Positions 22,088 through 33,171 of a stretch of DNA of 64,000 bases are shown one piece after another. The notes below the pieces were generated by a model. The model saw only the letters and a list, made by a program, of their open reading frames with translations, was not told the origin of the DNA and did not search any database. The translations under genes were made by a program, and so were the position numbers. The DNA lies in assembly GCA_021464415.1 (NCBI GenBank), contig CM038470.1:24391601-24455600 (forward strand), in the 5' to 3' direction. This DNA is from Lonicera japonica. Its lineage: Eukaryota > Streptophyta > Magnoliopsida > Dipsacales > Caprifoliaceae. Positions within the stretch are counted from its first letter, which is position 1; each line of letters begins with the position of its first letter.

Positions 22088-24469
22088 GTTTTTTTTAAAT
22101 GATGCAATCCCTATCATATATACGTACACTACTGGTGTATCTATCACATATACTCATTTATTGTATTGTGTATTCCAAATGTTGTATTTTTATATTTGAA
22201 TTTTCATCAAAGATACTGTAATTGTGATAAAGATCATATCCTTTAAAAGGAAAGTTAGAGGATCGCATAATTTTTTTTTTCTCATAGACTAAATCCTAAA
22301 AGCCTATTTTTTAAAAGGCCTTACTTTTCATATAATCAATGATGAAAAATAAAATGTGTTTATATCATAAAAGATAATATATTAATTATGTCATAAAAAA
22401 AGAAGATAAGCTCTTAATTGGGTACCAAAAAGAACATCAAGTCTCGATTCAATTTGATTATAATCATAGTTGTAATGTAGTGGTTACTCGGTTTTCTTTT
22501 TTAAATAAAAAAGAAGGCTGAAATCTCTTTTTTTTACAATCTATCAACATCAATAAGACAATAATTTAAAAGAGAGGGCATCGGACACATAACCTCCCTA
22601 TATATTAAAAGCGATCGAGAGTCTTGACTGCTAGTCTATGATGAATGGTTCTAGTTAATTGTTTAGGACTGGACAAACAAATTAATTTTTGTAATTTTAA
22701 AATAAGAATCAAAGTATCATAAAAAAAATTTTACAATAAACCACGAACCAATCCAATCTACAATCACCTATTTGATTCAATAGCATAAATTGACAAAAAT
22801 GGTGAGTACTGGAACTAAATTTTCAAAAGAATCATACTTACTTTGAGAACCTATTAAATATAACTAGAGGTATGGTGTACCTTCCTACAATTAAGGGGAA
22901 ATTACCATTCTGGCAAGTCTCACACAATCCTAGACCACTTCAACTTGGAAAAGTAAATCGGCTGCAAGTCTCGAAGACTTACGACGCATGTCATGTTAGC
23001 ACTGTTCGATCTAAAATATTGTTGATAATTGTGTTATTACAAAGAGTCTCAAATTTGGTAGACATAGTAAATAAAATAAACCCTAAGATATATGAGAAAA
23101 GGAAAAGTAAAATAAATATATATTTAAGGGACGACTCAATTAATAATTTTTGGGTTTTGTTTTTTTTAAAGGACAAATCACTTACTCTCTTCCCAACGAA
23201 GGATACCCTAATTTTAAGATTAGACAACATTTTAATCAAGAACAAAATATATTTTAATTTATTAAAAAAAATTATAATGTAATTTCCAAAAGTAACCTTA
23301 CTAAAGATAAACAACAATTGCTAAAATTAAAATAATTAAATTAAATGTAAATAATAAAAAAACTCAAATTCAAACAAGACAACATAAATCGAAATTACCA
23401 ATTTGAAAACTAAGCAAGTAACCGAAATATTATCAAAAAAGTCAACTAAGAAGATAGGAATATTTTTGAAACGTACAAGCTAACTAGTATGAGCTCATGC
23501 AGTCAGAGTAGTTTATAAACAACCTTATGTTCAATATGTCAACTAACCAATTAGCATGAACATATAGATATATTGCCAACCAATAATTAAGAATACATAT
23601 ATGAACAAAATAGCCTGCAAAAACAAAACATATGTAAACACAAAGGAGTAAAGATAATATACTTAGCAAGAAATAAAACTATACCAACAACAAAAAATCT
23701 GAATGGACCGATCTACCTAATAAGCATTATACCTGATGAATCGAATACTAAACAATGACGCTCTTTGAAATAAGAAAGGGAAGATTGAAAATCTTTCGCG
23801 ATAATTTGAATGGAACGATCTGGTTGATAGTTGAATATTAAGTAATACTACCCGAAAGAATTTGAAATGACATTGAAGGATACATAATATTCATAAAACA
23901 TGAAATGGATACACATAGAGGATGATCAATTCAATTCAATATCTATAGCTGAATAGTTGTAAATGATGCACAAATATGGGAGTACGCAACAGATCTACAA
24001 CATAAAAAACCAATGATGTCACTAATGTATCACCATCAATGAACTTAGGTTACGACAATTGGAATTGAAGCAAAAATGATGTGCAAAACTCATTGTTAAA
24101 TTTGAAAACAATCCTCAAAATCTTGACAAAACCTCCGTCTCTAACTCCGTATAAACAACGGCCGGAGAAGAATAATAAAAGCGGTACAAATTAGTCTTTA
24201 GTACTTTAAACAAAAATAAAATAAAATAAAATAAAGAGAAAAATATGATGATATTGCGAGGTGCACTGTGACATGTTCCTCACAACTGTTTTATGTTTGT
24301 GGCTGCTATCCTTTTGTTTCTCAAACCTAATTTAATTAAAAGATGAGTGGCAGATTGCATGTCGCGCAAATTAAGGCATGAATTAACCAAAATAATAATG
24401 AACGTAACTTAAATTATATTAAACGAGATAACAAAACTAATGAATTAATTGACTAAGGTTTCAGAGTCA
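22088..24469. other. AT-rich intergenic stretch with a family D fragment
   Basis: No gene that I can support. 23010-23165 matches 44750-44900 (shared GTGTTATTACAAAGAG-like and CGACTCAATTAATAATTTTT phrases). A 136-codon plus frame at 22872 overlaps this repeat and shows no family features. An AAAAT run lies at ~24213-24235. Confidence 0.45.
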
Positions 24470-25733
24470 TGTGACACCCCAAAATTAAGGCATGAATTAA
24501 CCAAAATAATAAATAAAAATAAGTCTAGCATTAATCCAAATAATCCTCAAATATCACTAATTATAAATCCAAAATACTAACTAGCATAAAATCTAACCTG
24601 ACATAACTATTTGATATAATCCATTGTAATTAACAATTTTACTAATCAAGCTAGGTTATAACCATAGCAATTTATTTAAATGAAATAATAAAACTAGAAG
24701 TCTCTTGACACTGCCCCTAACTTTTACGAAAGCTCTGTTGGTAATTAGTGCCATCTACCTACTGATATCCTGCAAAATCTGAGAGGGAATGAGCAATGCC
24801 GCCTAATAGGAAATACAAATCTAGCTTTACCCTAGCCACACAACCTGTGTCCATAATGCATGTAAGTATGTAAGCGTGTGTCGCAATACAAAGCAATAAT
24901 ATAGTGGTAGCCAACGTAGCAATTAAAATTCCAATCTCAGTAAGTTTATCCAACATAAGAAATAAAAATAAATATAACAACAAACAAGAAATGTATACTT
25001 GTCCTCGTTTTTTGTGCTTTCAATCCACGTGCCTTAAGGGCACTAACTTGGCCAAGACATTATAGGATGTGATGTCCCTGCTCTCTATCCATCCTAGACA
25101 GGATGTGCATAAACATGCATCACATAATAAATCAAGTAGAACAAAAGTGCTAATCCACCGGCCTAAATAGCAAAAAGCATGATTTCAATCCTCATATATA
25201 GTCATATTAAGCATACCGAAACTAAACACTTGCAGCTATTGAACAATAAAATAAACTTCAAGGTATTCTCTATTTTTATCAAAATATAATTATGAAGATT
25301 AATTCTTCTAAACCAATCTGAGCAAGTTCAGTACACATATTATTTCCCAAGTTATGCATTCTTGTGCTAAGCTTAATATATATAGACACAATAACACCCA
25401 ATTGAATCCACCCCTGTTTTAAAAAGACAAGTTGGAATACATAATACTATTAGGGGTGCCTATAGGGCTATCATTTTAAGCACTCTATCTTTCTGTAAAC
25501 AAAAAGGACTAAATTATTAATATGAATTTTAAAGGTACCCTTGTTGCACTAGACTCTGTGTTTGCCAGTCAATCTCATTGCAGTAAGTATTAATATAATC
25601 ACTTTTACAATACATTTGCTCAAGAGTGCTTATTACAGTAAAAAGATAATAACTTTTATGATATACTTGCTCAAGAGTGGAAGCTTCTTATCATTAATAT
25701 ATGAAATTTAAACAAACCATTCTCTATCCTAAT
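24470..25733 (-). mobile_element. Possible end of an LTR (gypsy-like), undetermined
   Basis: The plus strand starts TGTGACACCCCAAAA, so the minus strand ends TTTTGGGGTGTCACA, a form seen at the ends of plant gypsy LTRs. No partner end or duplication was found. It adjoins the solo LTR that begins at 25734, and may be an older LTR into which that one inserted, or an unrelated repeat. Confidence 0.3.
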
Positions 25734-26326
25734 TGTAACACCGGCCCCCGCCCTAATTAACAGGATAACACATATAATTAAGACATGGAGCATTACTAAC
25801 TCACTCTAGACTAGCTAAAATGGGTTTAATATAAATAATAAATCATGTAAATCACATAGCACATGTCAATCAACCATTTGATATTCACAGAGATGATAAT
25901 AGATAATAAAAGCATAACACATGTACATATCCAAAAGATATATAAAATCAAGTAAATATGCAACTAAATACCTAAAGTAACTTAGGCTAGTTGTGACTTT
26001 CCATATAAACATATGTATAACAAAATTAAGTCAATATTAGAGCAATCTACGCCTTCCCCGAACCCGTCGTCTCTTTAACAACATTCGTCTCTTGTGTACA
26101 TGAATTTATTTAATAAAAATAGGGTGAGCTCACAGCTCAATAGAGGGGATAATAGAGAATAATATGTTTAAAACATAATTAACAGTTTACTAAGAAATTA
26201 TACTTTAACTAGTAATTCAATCTAAAGCCATCATTTTTATAAAACAATACATGCTTATGTATATGCAAGTTATCTGCCTCATGCCAACCATTATACCGCA
26301 TCACCAAGAGATACCGAAGTCGATCC

Positions 26327-26397
<71 letters not shown>

Positions 26398-27745
26398 GGC
26401 CTGACCGCCCCAAGAGATACCGAAGCCAAACCGAATTATAATAATAATAACAATGGATCGGACTGCCCCTAAGACACTGAATGTCAAGATCATCATAACA
26501 TGGCTTAGCCATCTCAGGGAATATCATAATATATAACATTAGAATTTGACCACATGTTCACCAATATCATATAAATACAACTACTAGTGTCTTGTTGTTG
26601 TCTAAATTTTTGGACTCCATATCGTTGGCTCTAGACAGTCGATGATTTACTGACTTCCAGAGGTTTACAGATTATCAACCTAATGGCACCGAGCCCTGCC
26701 TATTTTCATACCAGAAAGCAATAGTCATTCTCAATTTCCTTCACCGTTGGAAGGCCATAAATATATCAACGATATCAGCCAATCAACGCTGGCAAATTAA
26801 CCGAGATCTTGCCATGTCCAAGAATATATCATCATAAGCATAGAAAGCTACCAATGTACATATATAAGATATATAAGTTTTCCAAGAGATAGATATTCGA
26901 GACATATGCCATAAAGAATTTTTGATATAGCCAAGCCGCCGGGTTGACAAAATAATGATGCAACTCATGTTTATGATGCCAAATATCTCAATATTAAGAA
27001 TGATTATGCATGTTTAATCTCATATGATGCAAGGTTAATCAAACATAAATTTTAAACAATTCAATAAAAACTTGGGATGTAGAACTCTGTGTTCTAATTT
27101 CAAAATTTCTAATTATTATTCATATGCATGTGTTTGGTTATCACAAACCATTAATTAATTAATATAACTTATACATGCAAAATCATATATTTAAGGAATA
27201 TTTAGAATTTTAACAATTTAAACACAAATAATCATAATTAACCCTCACTTCAAAATATCTAGCCACAAAGAATGAAATTTGAGATGATAACCTAAAACCC
27301 AACCAGCACAACTCCAGAATTCTTATACCCTCGCGTAGCCCTCGACGTATAGAATGAATTTCCCTTAAGACTAGACACGATTGGGCGGAGATTGAATGAC
27401 CAATTTATAAAAATAAAGCTTTTTACCTATTTTATTTTCTCTCCATCTCTCTCTCGGCAACAATCAACAAAAATGAAGAAGAATGAAGAATAAAGAAGGT
27501 GGAGCAAGTCGGCGGTGTAAAAAAAATCTAACTTTTAGCTTAATTACAATAATTCACCCTAAAGTTTCATAACTTTATTATTTTAACCTTGAAATTTTGC
27601 AACTTTACATTTTAGTCCATACTAAACTTAAGAAGTTTTACAATTTTTTCCATGACTAATCAAGATTCCTATACCCTTCAAAAATTTCACTTAATTGAGG
27701 TGAATTCGTTTCTAATTTACACTAATTACATTACGGGGTATTACA
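25734..27745 (-). mobile_element. Solo LTR of ~2.0 kb, gypsy-type
   Basis: On the minus strand it starts TGTAATACCCCGTAATG and ends CGGGGGCCGGTGTTACA, with TG...CA ends. The flanks CTAAT (25729-25733) and CTAAA (27746-27750) form a 5-bp duplication with one mismatch. TGTAAYACCCCG-type starts are common in plant Tekay/Del-like chromovirus LTRs, which is the basis for the class. No internal genes. It contains a 23-unit AAT microsatellite with duplicated flanks. Open frames across the microsatellite only reflect the repeat. Confidence 0.65.
26328..26396. repeat. (AAT)23 microsatellite
   Basis: 69 bases of perfect AAT. The flanking phrase CCAAGAGATACCGAAG occurs on both sides (~26304 and ~26410), so the array sits between two copies of a short duplicated segment. 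Likely highly length-variable between individuals. Confidence 0.97.
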
Positions 27746-28213
27746 CTAAAAAATGCATTATTTTGAACTTTTGGCATATTATATAGGTGAGGTGCTTATT
27801 ATTAAAACTATTCATAGTTTTTGTCTCAAATAATTGAGTTGAATGTGATTGGGATCTGCTTTTACATCATAAAACTTACACATATTGTCATTAAATTTAA
27901 GCCTTTAATACTTCTAAGTCTTCAAATTTGGAGTTGGATCTTTTATATATTCTGTGAATTATACCGGATAAAGTGTTGACAAGAGTTATCATACGGAACC
28001 CATATTTTATTATTGTAGGCTAAACATTTTTTTTTTCAATTTTCTATCAGACATATTAAATTACAATTTTCCAACATGAATTGATGACTATTAAAAGACA
28101 CGTGGGTTTTTCAGACATATTATATTTTGTCATTATTTACATCCATAGTAACAATATGTGTGTCTTAATTTCAGGTTGGTTAGACATATTATTATATCGA
28201 AAGAAACGGTATC
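27746..28213. other. AT-rich gap between two LTR elements
   Basis: No gene or element recognised. Confidence 0.4.
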
Positions 28214-28861
28214 TGTACGTGGTGTATTTTTTTGTTGAAGTAGAACTAGAGTAGATCTGGCCCAAACTAGTAGAGATGGTAATTGGATCGAGGTTTATGG
28301 CGGACTTCTCTTAATTTCTTTCTCCAGCTCTCATCGCTCTTCTTTCTAGAGAGTCCCTTTTTCTATTTATATATCTCTTTTTCATGCTCCCCAAGCTAGA
28401 TTAGGTCACAAGTAAAATGACCATCTAGGGTATACCTTGTGGTCCTTGTGATATTCATCTCCCCCTTCCATGTAAGGGGAGCACAACTGTTGTAACTAAT
28501 TTCTCTACACTTTACACGTGTCACTTTGTCATTCGTTCTTATAGTAAGCATTTATCATACTATATTATTACAGGTGTCATTTTCTTATTGATTAGGATGC
28601 TCATATCGGCATTTTCTCCATCTATAGGTCTGAAATCTTTCTTAGGTCAATTATCTTCTACTCGGCGGTTGTCCCTTTTTGTTCAGCTCGTTATCGCCTT
28701 TTACTCAACGAATATTATATATTGCCTCTTATGTTGTTGGGCCCCATTTGTAATCCATTCTATCCTTTATGATAGTTGGACCTCATATTTCCCATTCGGC
28801 CCATGAGGAAATCCTAAGGCCAATTCGGCCCACAAGGGAATGCTAAAATCATGCTCCCACA
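28214..28861 (-). repeat. 3' LTR of Tat-type gypsy element
   Basis: 648 bp. On the minus strand it starts TGTGGGAGCATGATTTTAGC and ends CACCACGTACA. It matches 39132-39781 throughout, with scattered, mostly transitional differences. A 72-codon plus-strand frame is present in both LTRs but only because they are copies. Confidence 0.92.
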
Positions 28862-28876
28862 ATTGTCCCCCAAGCC
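28862..28876 (-). promoter_or_regulatory. Polypurine tract of gypsy element
   Basis: The minus strand reads GGCTTGGGGGACAAT directly before the 3' LTR. The purine core is GGGGGA. It is expected to prime plus-strand synthesis. Confidence 0.75.
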
Positions 28877-29369
28877 TTCGAGTCATGTTAATCTCATGAA
28901 TTCGGAGGCTTGATTTCCTTCAGAACAGGCTTTCATACTTAGCCAACTTTTTAAGGAATTTTATATTTGTGAGTTATCTCCACGTATCACGTTATCGTTG
29001 GCTAATTTCGATTGAGTGTTATGAGATGGCTGTTAAATCTCTTTAAATGAGGGTCACTTCTTATACACCTATTAATAAAGTAAGGCGTCTCTTAGAGGGA
29101 AATAAACGAAAAAAAATTTCAAAAAGGTTTTTTTCTTCATCCTTAATTTCTATCTCTTCATCTCCTCCATCCTTTCGCAAAAACCCACCATTTTTTTTAC
29201 AATCAGAATTTTTGTTCTCTAGTTTGTTTCATCAAATTCATTGCTCATCTCGTTCATCAGTAGTTCTTCCTTCTCTGTAAGTCCCTAAATTCTTATCTTT
29301 TAATTTTCATTCATTTTCTCACAAAACCCTAGTTTCACTTCCTCTCGTCGTTGTTAAACACTAATCACC
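28877..29369 (+). promoter_or_regulatory. Upstream region of the first antisense gene
   Basis: About 500 bases between the polypurine tract and the antisense start codon. CT-rich leader-like sequence lies from ~29140 to 29340, with a donor-like CTGTAAGT at ~29276. No clear TATA box was found; TTTAAATG at ~29041 is a weak candidate. Confidence 0.35.
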
Positions 29370-31730
29370 ATGGGAGGAAAATATGCTTTAAATACTGATA
29401 TAGATAAATCGAAATTTGAGAGGGCCTATATTCCTAGCGGGATTTCTTGGAAAGAAGCTAAGTCTCGTGAGGATATCTTCAAAGATATAGAATTAGGTTT
29501 ACCCCCAGCTCACGATGAATACCCCATTTACACATCCTTCTTTAAGGTTGCTGGTTTGAGGATCCTTTTTGATCCCCTGTTGGTAGACTTTTTGAGGGAC
29601 ACTCGTTTTCACTTATGTCAAATAACTCCGAATGTACTTAGAATTATTTTAGGCACATTTGAACTAAATAGGCGTCTTAATCTCAACTTGGGGTTAGAAG
29701 AGATTAAATATTGCTATCTTCTGGTTGAGTCCGAAGATAAATGGAACTTGAGAGCTAGACCCCATTTTCCTTCCATTATTAAGGGACTAGCATCGTCTCA
29801 CAAAGGAATGTTTAACGATGTAGTTCTTCTTACTGGGAACCTTGAACCTAACCCAGTTAACAAAAGCATTCCCAGGCATTTTGGCACGCCTGGTTCGCAA
29901 TTTTATTTATCACAGATCCTTTTCTTGTCTGTCAATTGTTTGATGTTTTGCCTTAATCAGTTTTTCTTCTTTGTGGACCATTTGAACGCAGCTATTAACT
30001 ATGATGGACCTAATGACATGGGCCCTCTCAGCATCCAAGATTGGCCTATGTTCTTCTGAACTATACCCCTCCGTATGCTTCCTTTTCCAACCGCACAAAT
30101 ATTGTTAAGTGGGTTGGCCCTACCCTTTTAGATAAGGATAAATACGATTTTTTCAGAGAACATGGTATAATCAACTCTTGGGTGGTTCATAAAAATGAGG
30201 GTATTCGGCTGCGTATTTTAGCTGGAGAATCTCTAGACTCCAAAGAGAGAAGAGGCAAAGGAAAGAAGAAAAGTAAGAGGCCTGCCGTTGAAGTGGTCTC
30301 TGATCCTCCAGTTGATCCTCCTGTGTTGCAAATTGAGAACGCAGAAGGGGTTTCTGTTGCTGAGCCGAGCACTAGTATTCCAATTCTAAGGAGGTGTGGT
30401 GAAGCTGTACCAGTTTTCGTTAAGGAAGTTGAAATAAATTCTCTTAACGAGGAGGATTTGGAGGAAGTTGAGGAATACCCATTAAAGAGAACACCTAGGA
30501 GTGATGGGCTTGTTCCTGAGTCCTTCGACATAAATATGGCTAGTCGACGAAGCGTTTTTGACTCTTTGATCGCTCAGCTCTATAAAGATAGGGCTTATGG
30601 GAGTTCGGTGACTCCTCCTAGTAAGAGGAGGAAACTTGTACAAGAAAAGACCCATCCTGTCGAAATTAGAGACCCAATTATGCAGGAGACCACTCCTGAA
30701 GTTACTTCTACTGGAGCTGCTAGAGAAACTGGGGTTTCAAAGAGTCATTCTCCTTCAGTCGAAACAAGGGCACAAGACTGTGAAGATGCCGAGCATACTG
30801 TCAATTCGCCAACTCATCCTGAGATGATCGAGATTCAGGAAGACACTCCTTCAAAGGAACCTCTTATTGAAGAAATTGTCATTAGGCCTCAATTTTTTCA
30901 TAATAAGAGGCCTATTAACGTAAAAGGACTCTTCTCTGTCAAGTAGCAGTGCCAGAGGACGACAGAAAAATAAAATCCGTTCCTACCTCTGAGCTGGAAT
31001 ATAGAGGTTTCCAGTGCCAAGTTAGCGTAAGATACTACCTCCTATTTTCTTTATTGAATTTTTTATTTTCAACAGTCATTTCTTAATTGTCTTTTATTTG
31101 TTACAGTCAAACCAATATTTTTTTGAGTTGATGTCTCGATACAAACAAGCCAGGAAAGACCACAAAGTGAAGGTGGTCAGGCTTAAGAAAGAGAATTCGG
31201 AGGCCAAAAGGGAAGCTAATGAGGCCAAAGTCACAGTTGTTAGTGTGAGAAATCAACTTTCTTCTCTTCAAGCCGAACACGACGACGTAATAAAATCGAC
31301 TGAAGAAAATAAGGCCAATTTGGAGGATCAAGTTCAAACTCTCCAGGCTCAGATCGCTGAGCTTCAAACTTCTCTTAAGCTGGCCTAAAATAGTAAAGCT
31401 CAAGCTGTAGCTAAGGCCAGAGAAGAGGAAAAAAAGGCAGCAAAAGCGATAATTGAGGAGCTCAAGTCTCTTCATTTTGAAGAATTAACCAACGCCGAGA
31501 CAACAGGATATAACGAGGCCTCAGATGAAGCAGCAACTCAGATCATAAAGATCAAAGATATGATTTATAAAGCCGGTTATGAATCTGGCTTATCTGCTGC
31601 AGGGGCTGTCGAGGGCGATGTTCTTTTTGATAAGATGGTACTTTGCCCTCCCAATTTGTTCGCTCAGCCTCCCCCAGTTTCTGGAGAGGAGCAAGAAGAT
31701 GATAATGCTGCCGAGGATGATGGAGATTAG
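29370..31730 (+). CDS. Antisense gene of Tat element: gypsy-type transposon-like protein with coiled coil
   Basis: It reads opposite to gag-pol. Its ATG lies in a strong context (CACCATGGGA). The first open segment (29370 to ~29890, up to 30059) carries YPIYTSFF, a DPLLVDFLRD-like helix and ITPNVLRII, resembling the plant 'putative gypsy type transposon' domain (Pfam PF04195). The second (about 30032-30943) continues FFREHG and WVVHKNEG, then a KGKKKSKRP basic patch and an acidic tail. The third (31107-31730) is a long coiled coil with an acidic end. Segments lie in different frames, so introns are likely: GTAAGATACT (31027) to TTACAG (~31106) is a good candidate; the junction near 29890-30032 is unclear. 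A stop at 30944 and one at 31386 would still interrupt it. Function unknown; I infer it is an element accessory protein. Confidence 0.6.
31027..31106 (+). other. Candidate intron in the antisense gene
   Basis: Starts GTAAGATACT and ends TTTGTTACAG after a T-rich tract, the standard plant splice pattern. It joins a region without an open frame to the coiled-coil segment. About 80 bases, near the lower limit for plant introns. Confidence 0.5.
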
Positions 31731-31808
31731 ACCCGATCATTCATTTTTTTATTTTATTTTTTTTGTTGCTGTACTCTCTTTTTTTTGTTATGACTTAATG
31801 AAATTTCT

Positions 31809-31814
31809 AATAAA
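31809..31814 (+). terminator. Possible poly(A) signal of the first antisense gene
   Basis: AATAAA lies 79 bases after the antisense gene's TAG (31728-31730), preceded by a T-rich region. It is consistent with an independent transcription unit, but the motif is common in AT-rich DNA. Confidence 0.4.
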
Positions 31815-32056
31815 ATCCATTTTGCCGAGTATAACTTTCTTTATGTATGTCATGCTTTAATTTATTGTATATATGCCCTCTAGTTGACCACGCGGCTTTT
31901 AGGAACTAGCCAATTGGCAACTGATGAAAAGTTCATTATATTTCCAAAGCGTTTCTTCGAATGAAAAGAATAATAAATTGTGAATGTCTTTTCATAGTTC
32001 TAGGATATTCATTGCATATGGTTTTGTGGCCCCCTGTGTAACTCTCATACCCCATG

Positions 32057-32066
32057 TATATATAAA
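32057..32066 (+). promoter_or_regulatory. TATA box before the second antisense gene
   Basis: TATATATAAA lies 42 bases upstream of the ATG at 32108, after a pyrimidine-rich stretch. Position and sequence suit a plant TATA box with a very short leader. Confidence 0.5.
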
Positions 32067-32107
32067 TCACACTCTTCCTTGTTATTTTATATTCATTGTC
32101 TTTAACT

Positions 32108-32350
32108 ATGAAAAAATACCAACCTCTTAGTTCCATTTCAATGGCGGATCCTAACCACGAATCTGTGTCTGATGCTGCTTCTCCTTTTGTTGAAGGAGTA
32201 GATGCCACAAAAGTGGCTAACATGTTAAGGGCATTTCTTCGCCTCAAAAGAAGATACCGTCGTCTGAAGAAAAGCTATAACCGTCTTGCTGGTCGCTTTC
32301 TTCATCTGAAAGAACGATATGCTTCCGTTAGGCGTATAAGGCATTCTTGA
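32108..32350 (+). CDS. Small basic antisense protein of Tat element (80 aa)
   Basis: Opposite strand to gag-pol. Starts MKKYQPLSS. The N-terminal half is mildly acidic (residues ~13-35). The C-terminal half is very basic and probably helical, with a run of L-R-R-Y/K repeats (LRLKRRYRRLKKSY, then RFLHLKERY), compatible with an amphipathic, nucleic-acid-binding or coiled-coil helix. The frame is intact although neighbouring gag-pol has many stops. It has its own TATA box and lies between the first antisense gene and the minisatellite. I do not recognise a family. It could also be a detached exon of the first antisense gene, or chance. Confidence 0.5.
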   Translation: MKKYQPLSSISMADPNHESVSDAASPFVEGVDATKVANMLRAFLRLKRRYRRLKKSYNRLAGRFLHLKERYASVRRIRHS

Positions 32351-32634
32351 AGAAGGCTTTCTCTTCTCCCCCCCCACCCCCCCTTTTTTTTTGCTGCTGG
32401 GCCACGATGCCCCATAACATGTACTTGTGTTTTGAATTAATGAAAAGAATTTAGTGGATATTCCCTGTTTATTCCATTACTTTGACTGCTTGTAACATAA
32501 AATTTCTTCGTCATATGGCACGAATAATCTAAATTAGTTAAATAAATGATTTAACTAATCTGGAACATAGCCGAGTTTAAACAAGTTTGCCTTGTTTTAG
32601 TTTTCCAAAAAGTATTATTTAATTTTTATTGTCT
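32351..32634. other. Non-coding part of Tat element
   Basis: Contains a C-run (~32369-32384) followed by T9, and phrases such as CCGAGTTTAAACAAG that lead into the minisatellite. No gene. Confidence 0.45.
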
Positions 32635-33060
32635 TGGCCGAGCAAGGAATCACATATTCGCATGTTACTACTTTTAGCCGAGTGAATTTTGCACTCCTTC
32701 CTTTTAATTTTGGCTGCCTCGATTAGCGAGGTCTTACTCATTACCATTTTTACTGCCTTGACTGAACAAAGTGTTACACATTTATCACGTTTGCTGCCTT
32801 AACCGAGCAAGATCTTACACCTTTTACTTCTGAAAGGTCTTGTCCTAACTATAATGCCTTGCTCAAACAAGGTCTTATACGTTTTCATTTTTACTGCCTT
32901 GACTAAGCAAGGTCTTACAAATTTGCCTTATGTTTAAGAAGGTCTTATATTAATTTCGATGCCTTAACTGAACAAGGTCTTATACATTTTGCATTTTGCT
33001 ACCTTGACTGAGTAAGGTCTTATGCGTTTGCCTTTCATGAATAAGGTCTTTTGACGAGAC
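32635..33060. repeat. Degenerate hairpin minisatellite of Tat element
   Basis: About eight imperfect copies of a ~45-60 base unit containing TGCCTTGACTGAGCAAGGTC, each with GCCTTG and CAAGG(T) able to pair as a small hairpin. Units appear near 32750, 32797, 32860, 32898, 32958 and 33000. Tandem repeats between pol and the 3' LTR are described for Tat/Ogre elements. Confidence 0.7.
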
Positions 33061-33171
33061 AATTTTAAACTTGGATTTTTCAGAATTTTGATTTCATTAC
33101 TTTGAAATCGGCTCATTCAAAAGAATCCATTTTTTGGAATTACATTTAGTTATAATATATCCTTAAGTTGG

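Noticed and set aside
22872..23282. 136-codon plus-strand frame
   Set aside because: Overlaps the family D repeat; composition and sequence show no protein family features.
26209..26539. Open frames with long Tyr, Ile or Leu runs
   Set aside because: Direct translations of the AAT microsatellite in three frames.
28588..28806. 72-codon frame in the gypsy LTR, also at 39508-39726
   Set aside because: Present twice only because the LTRs are copies. No start context, no domain, and opposite to the element's transcription.
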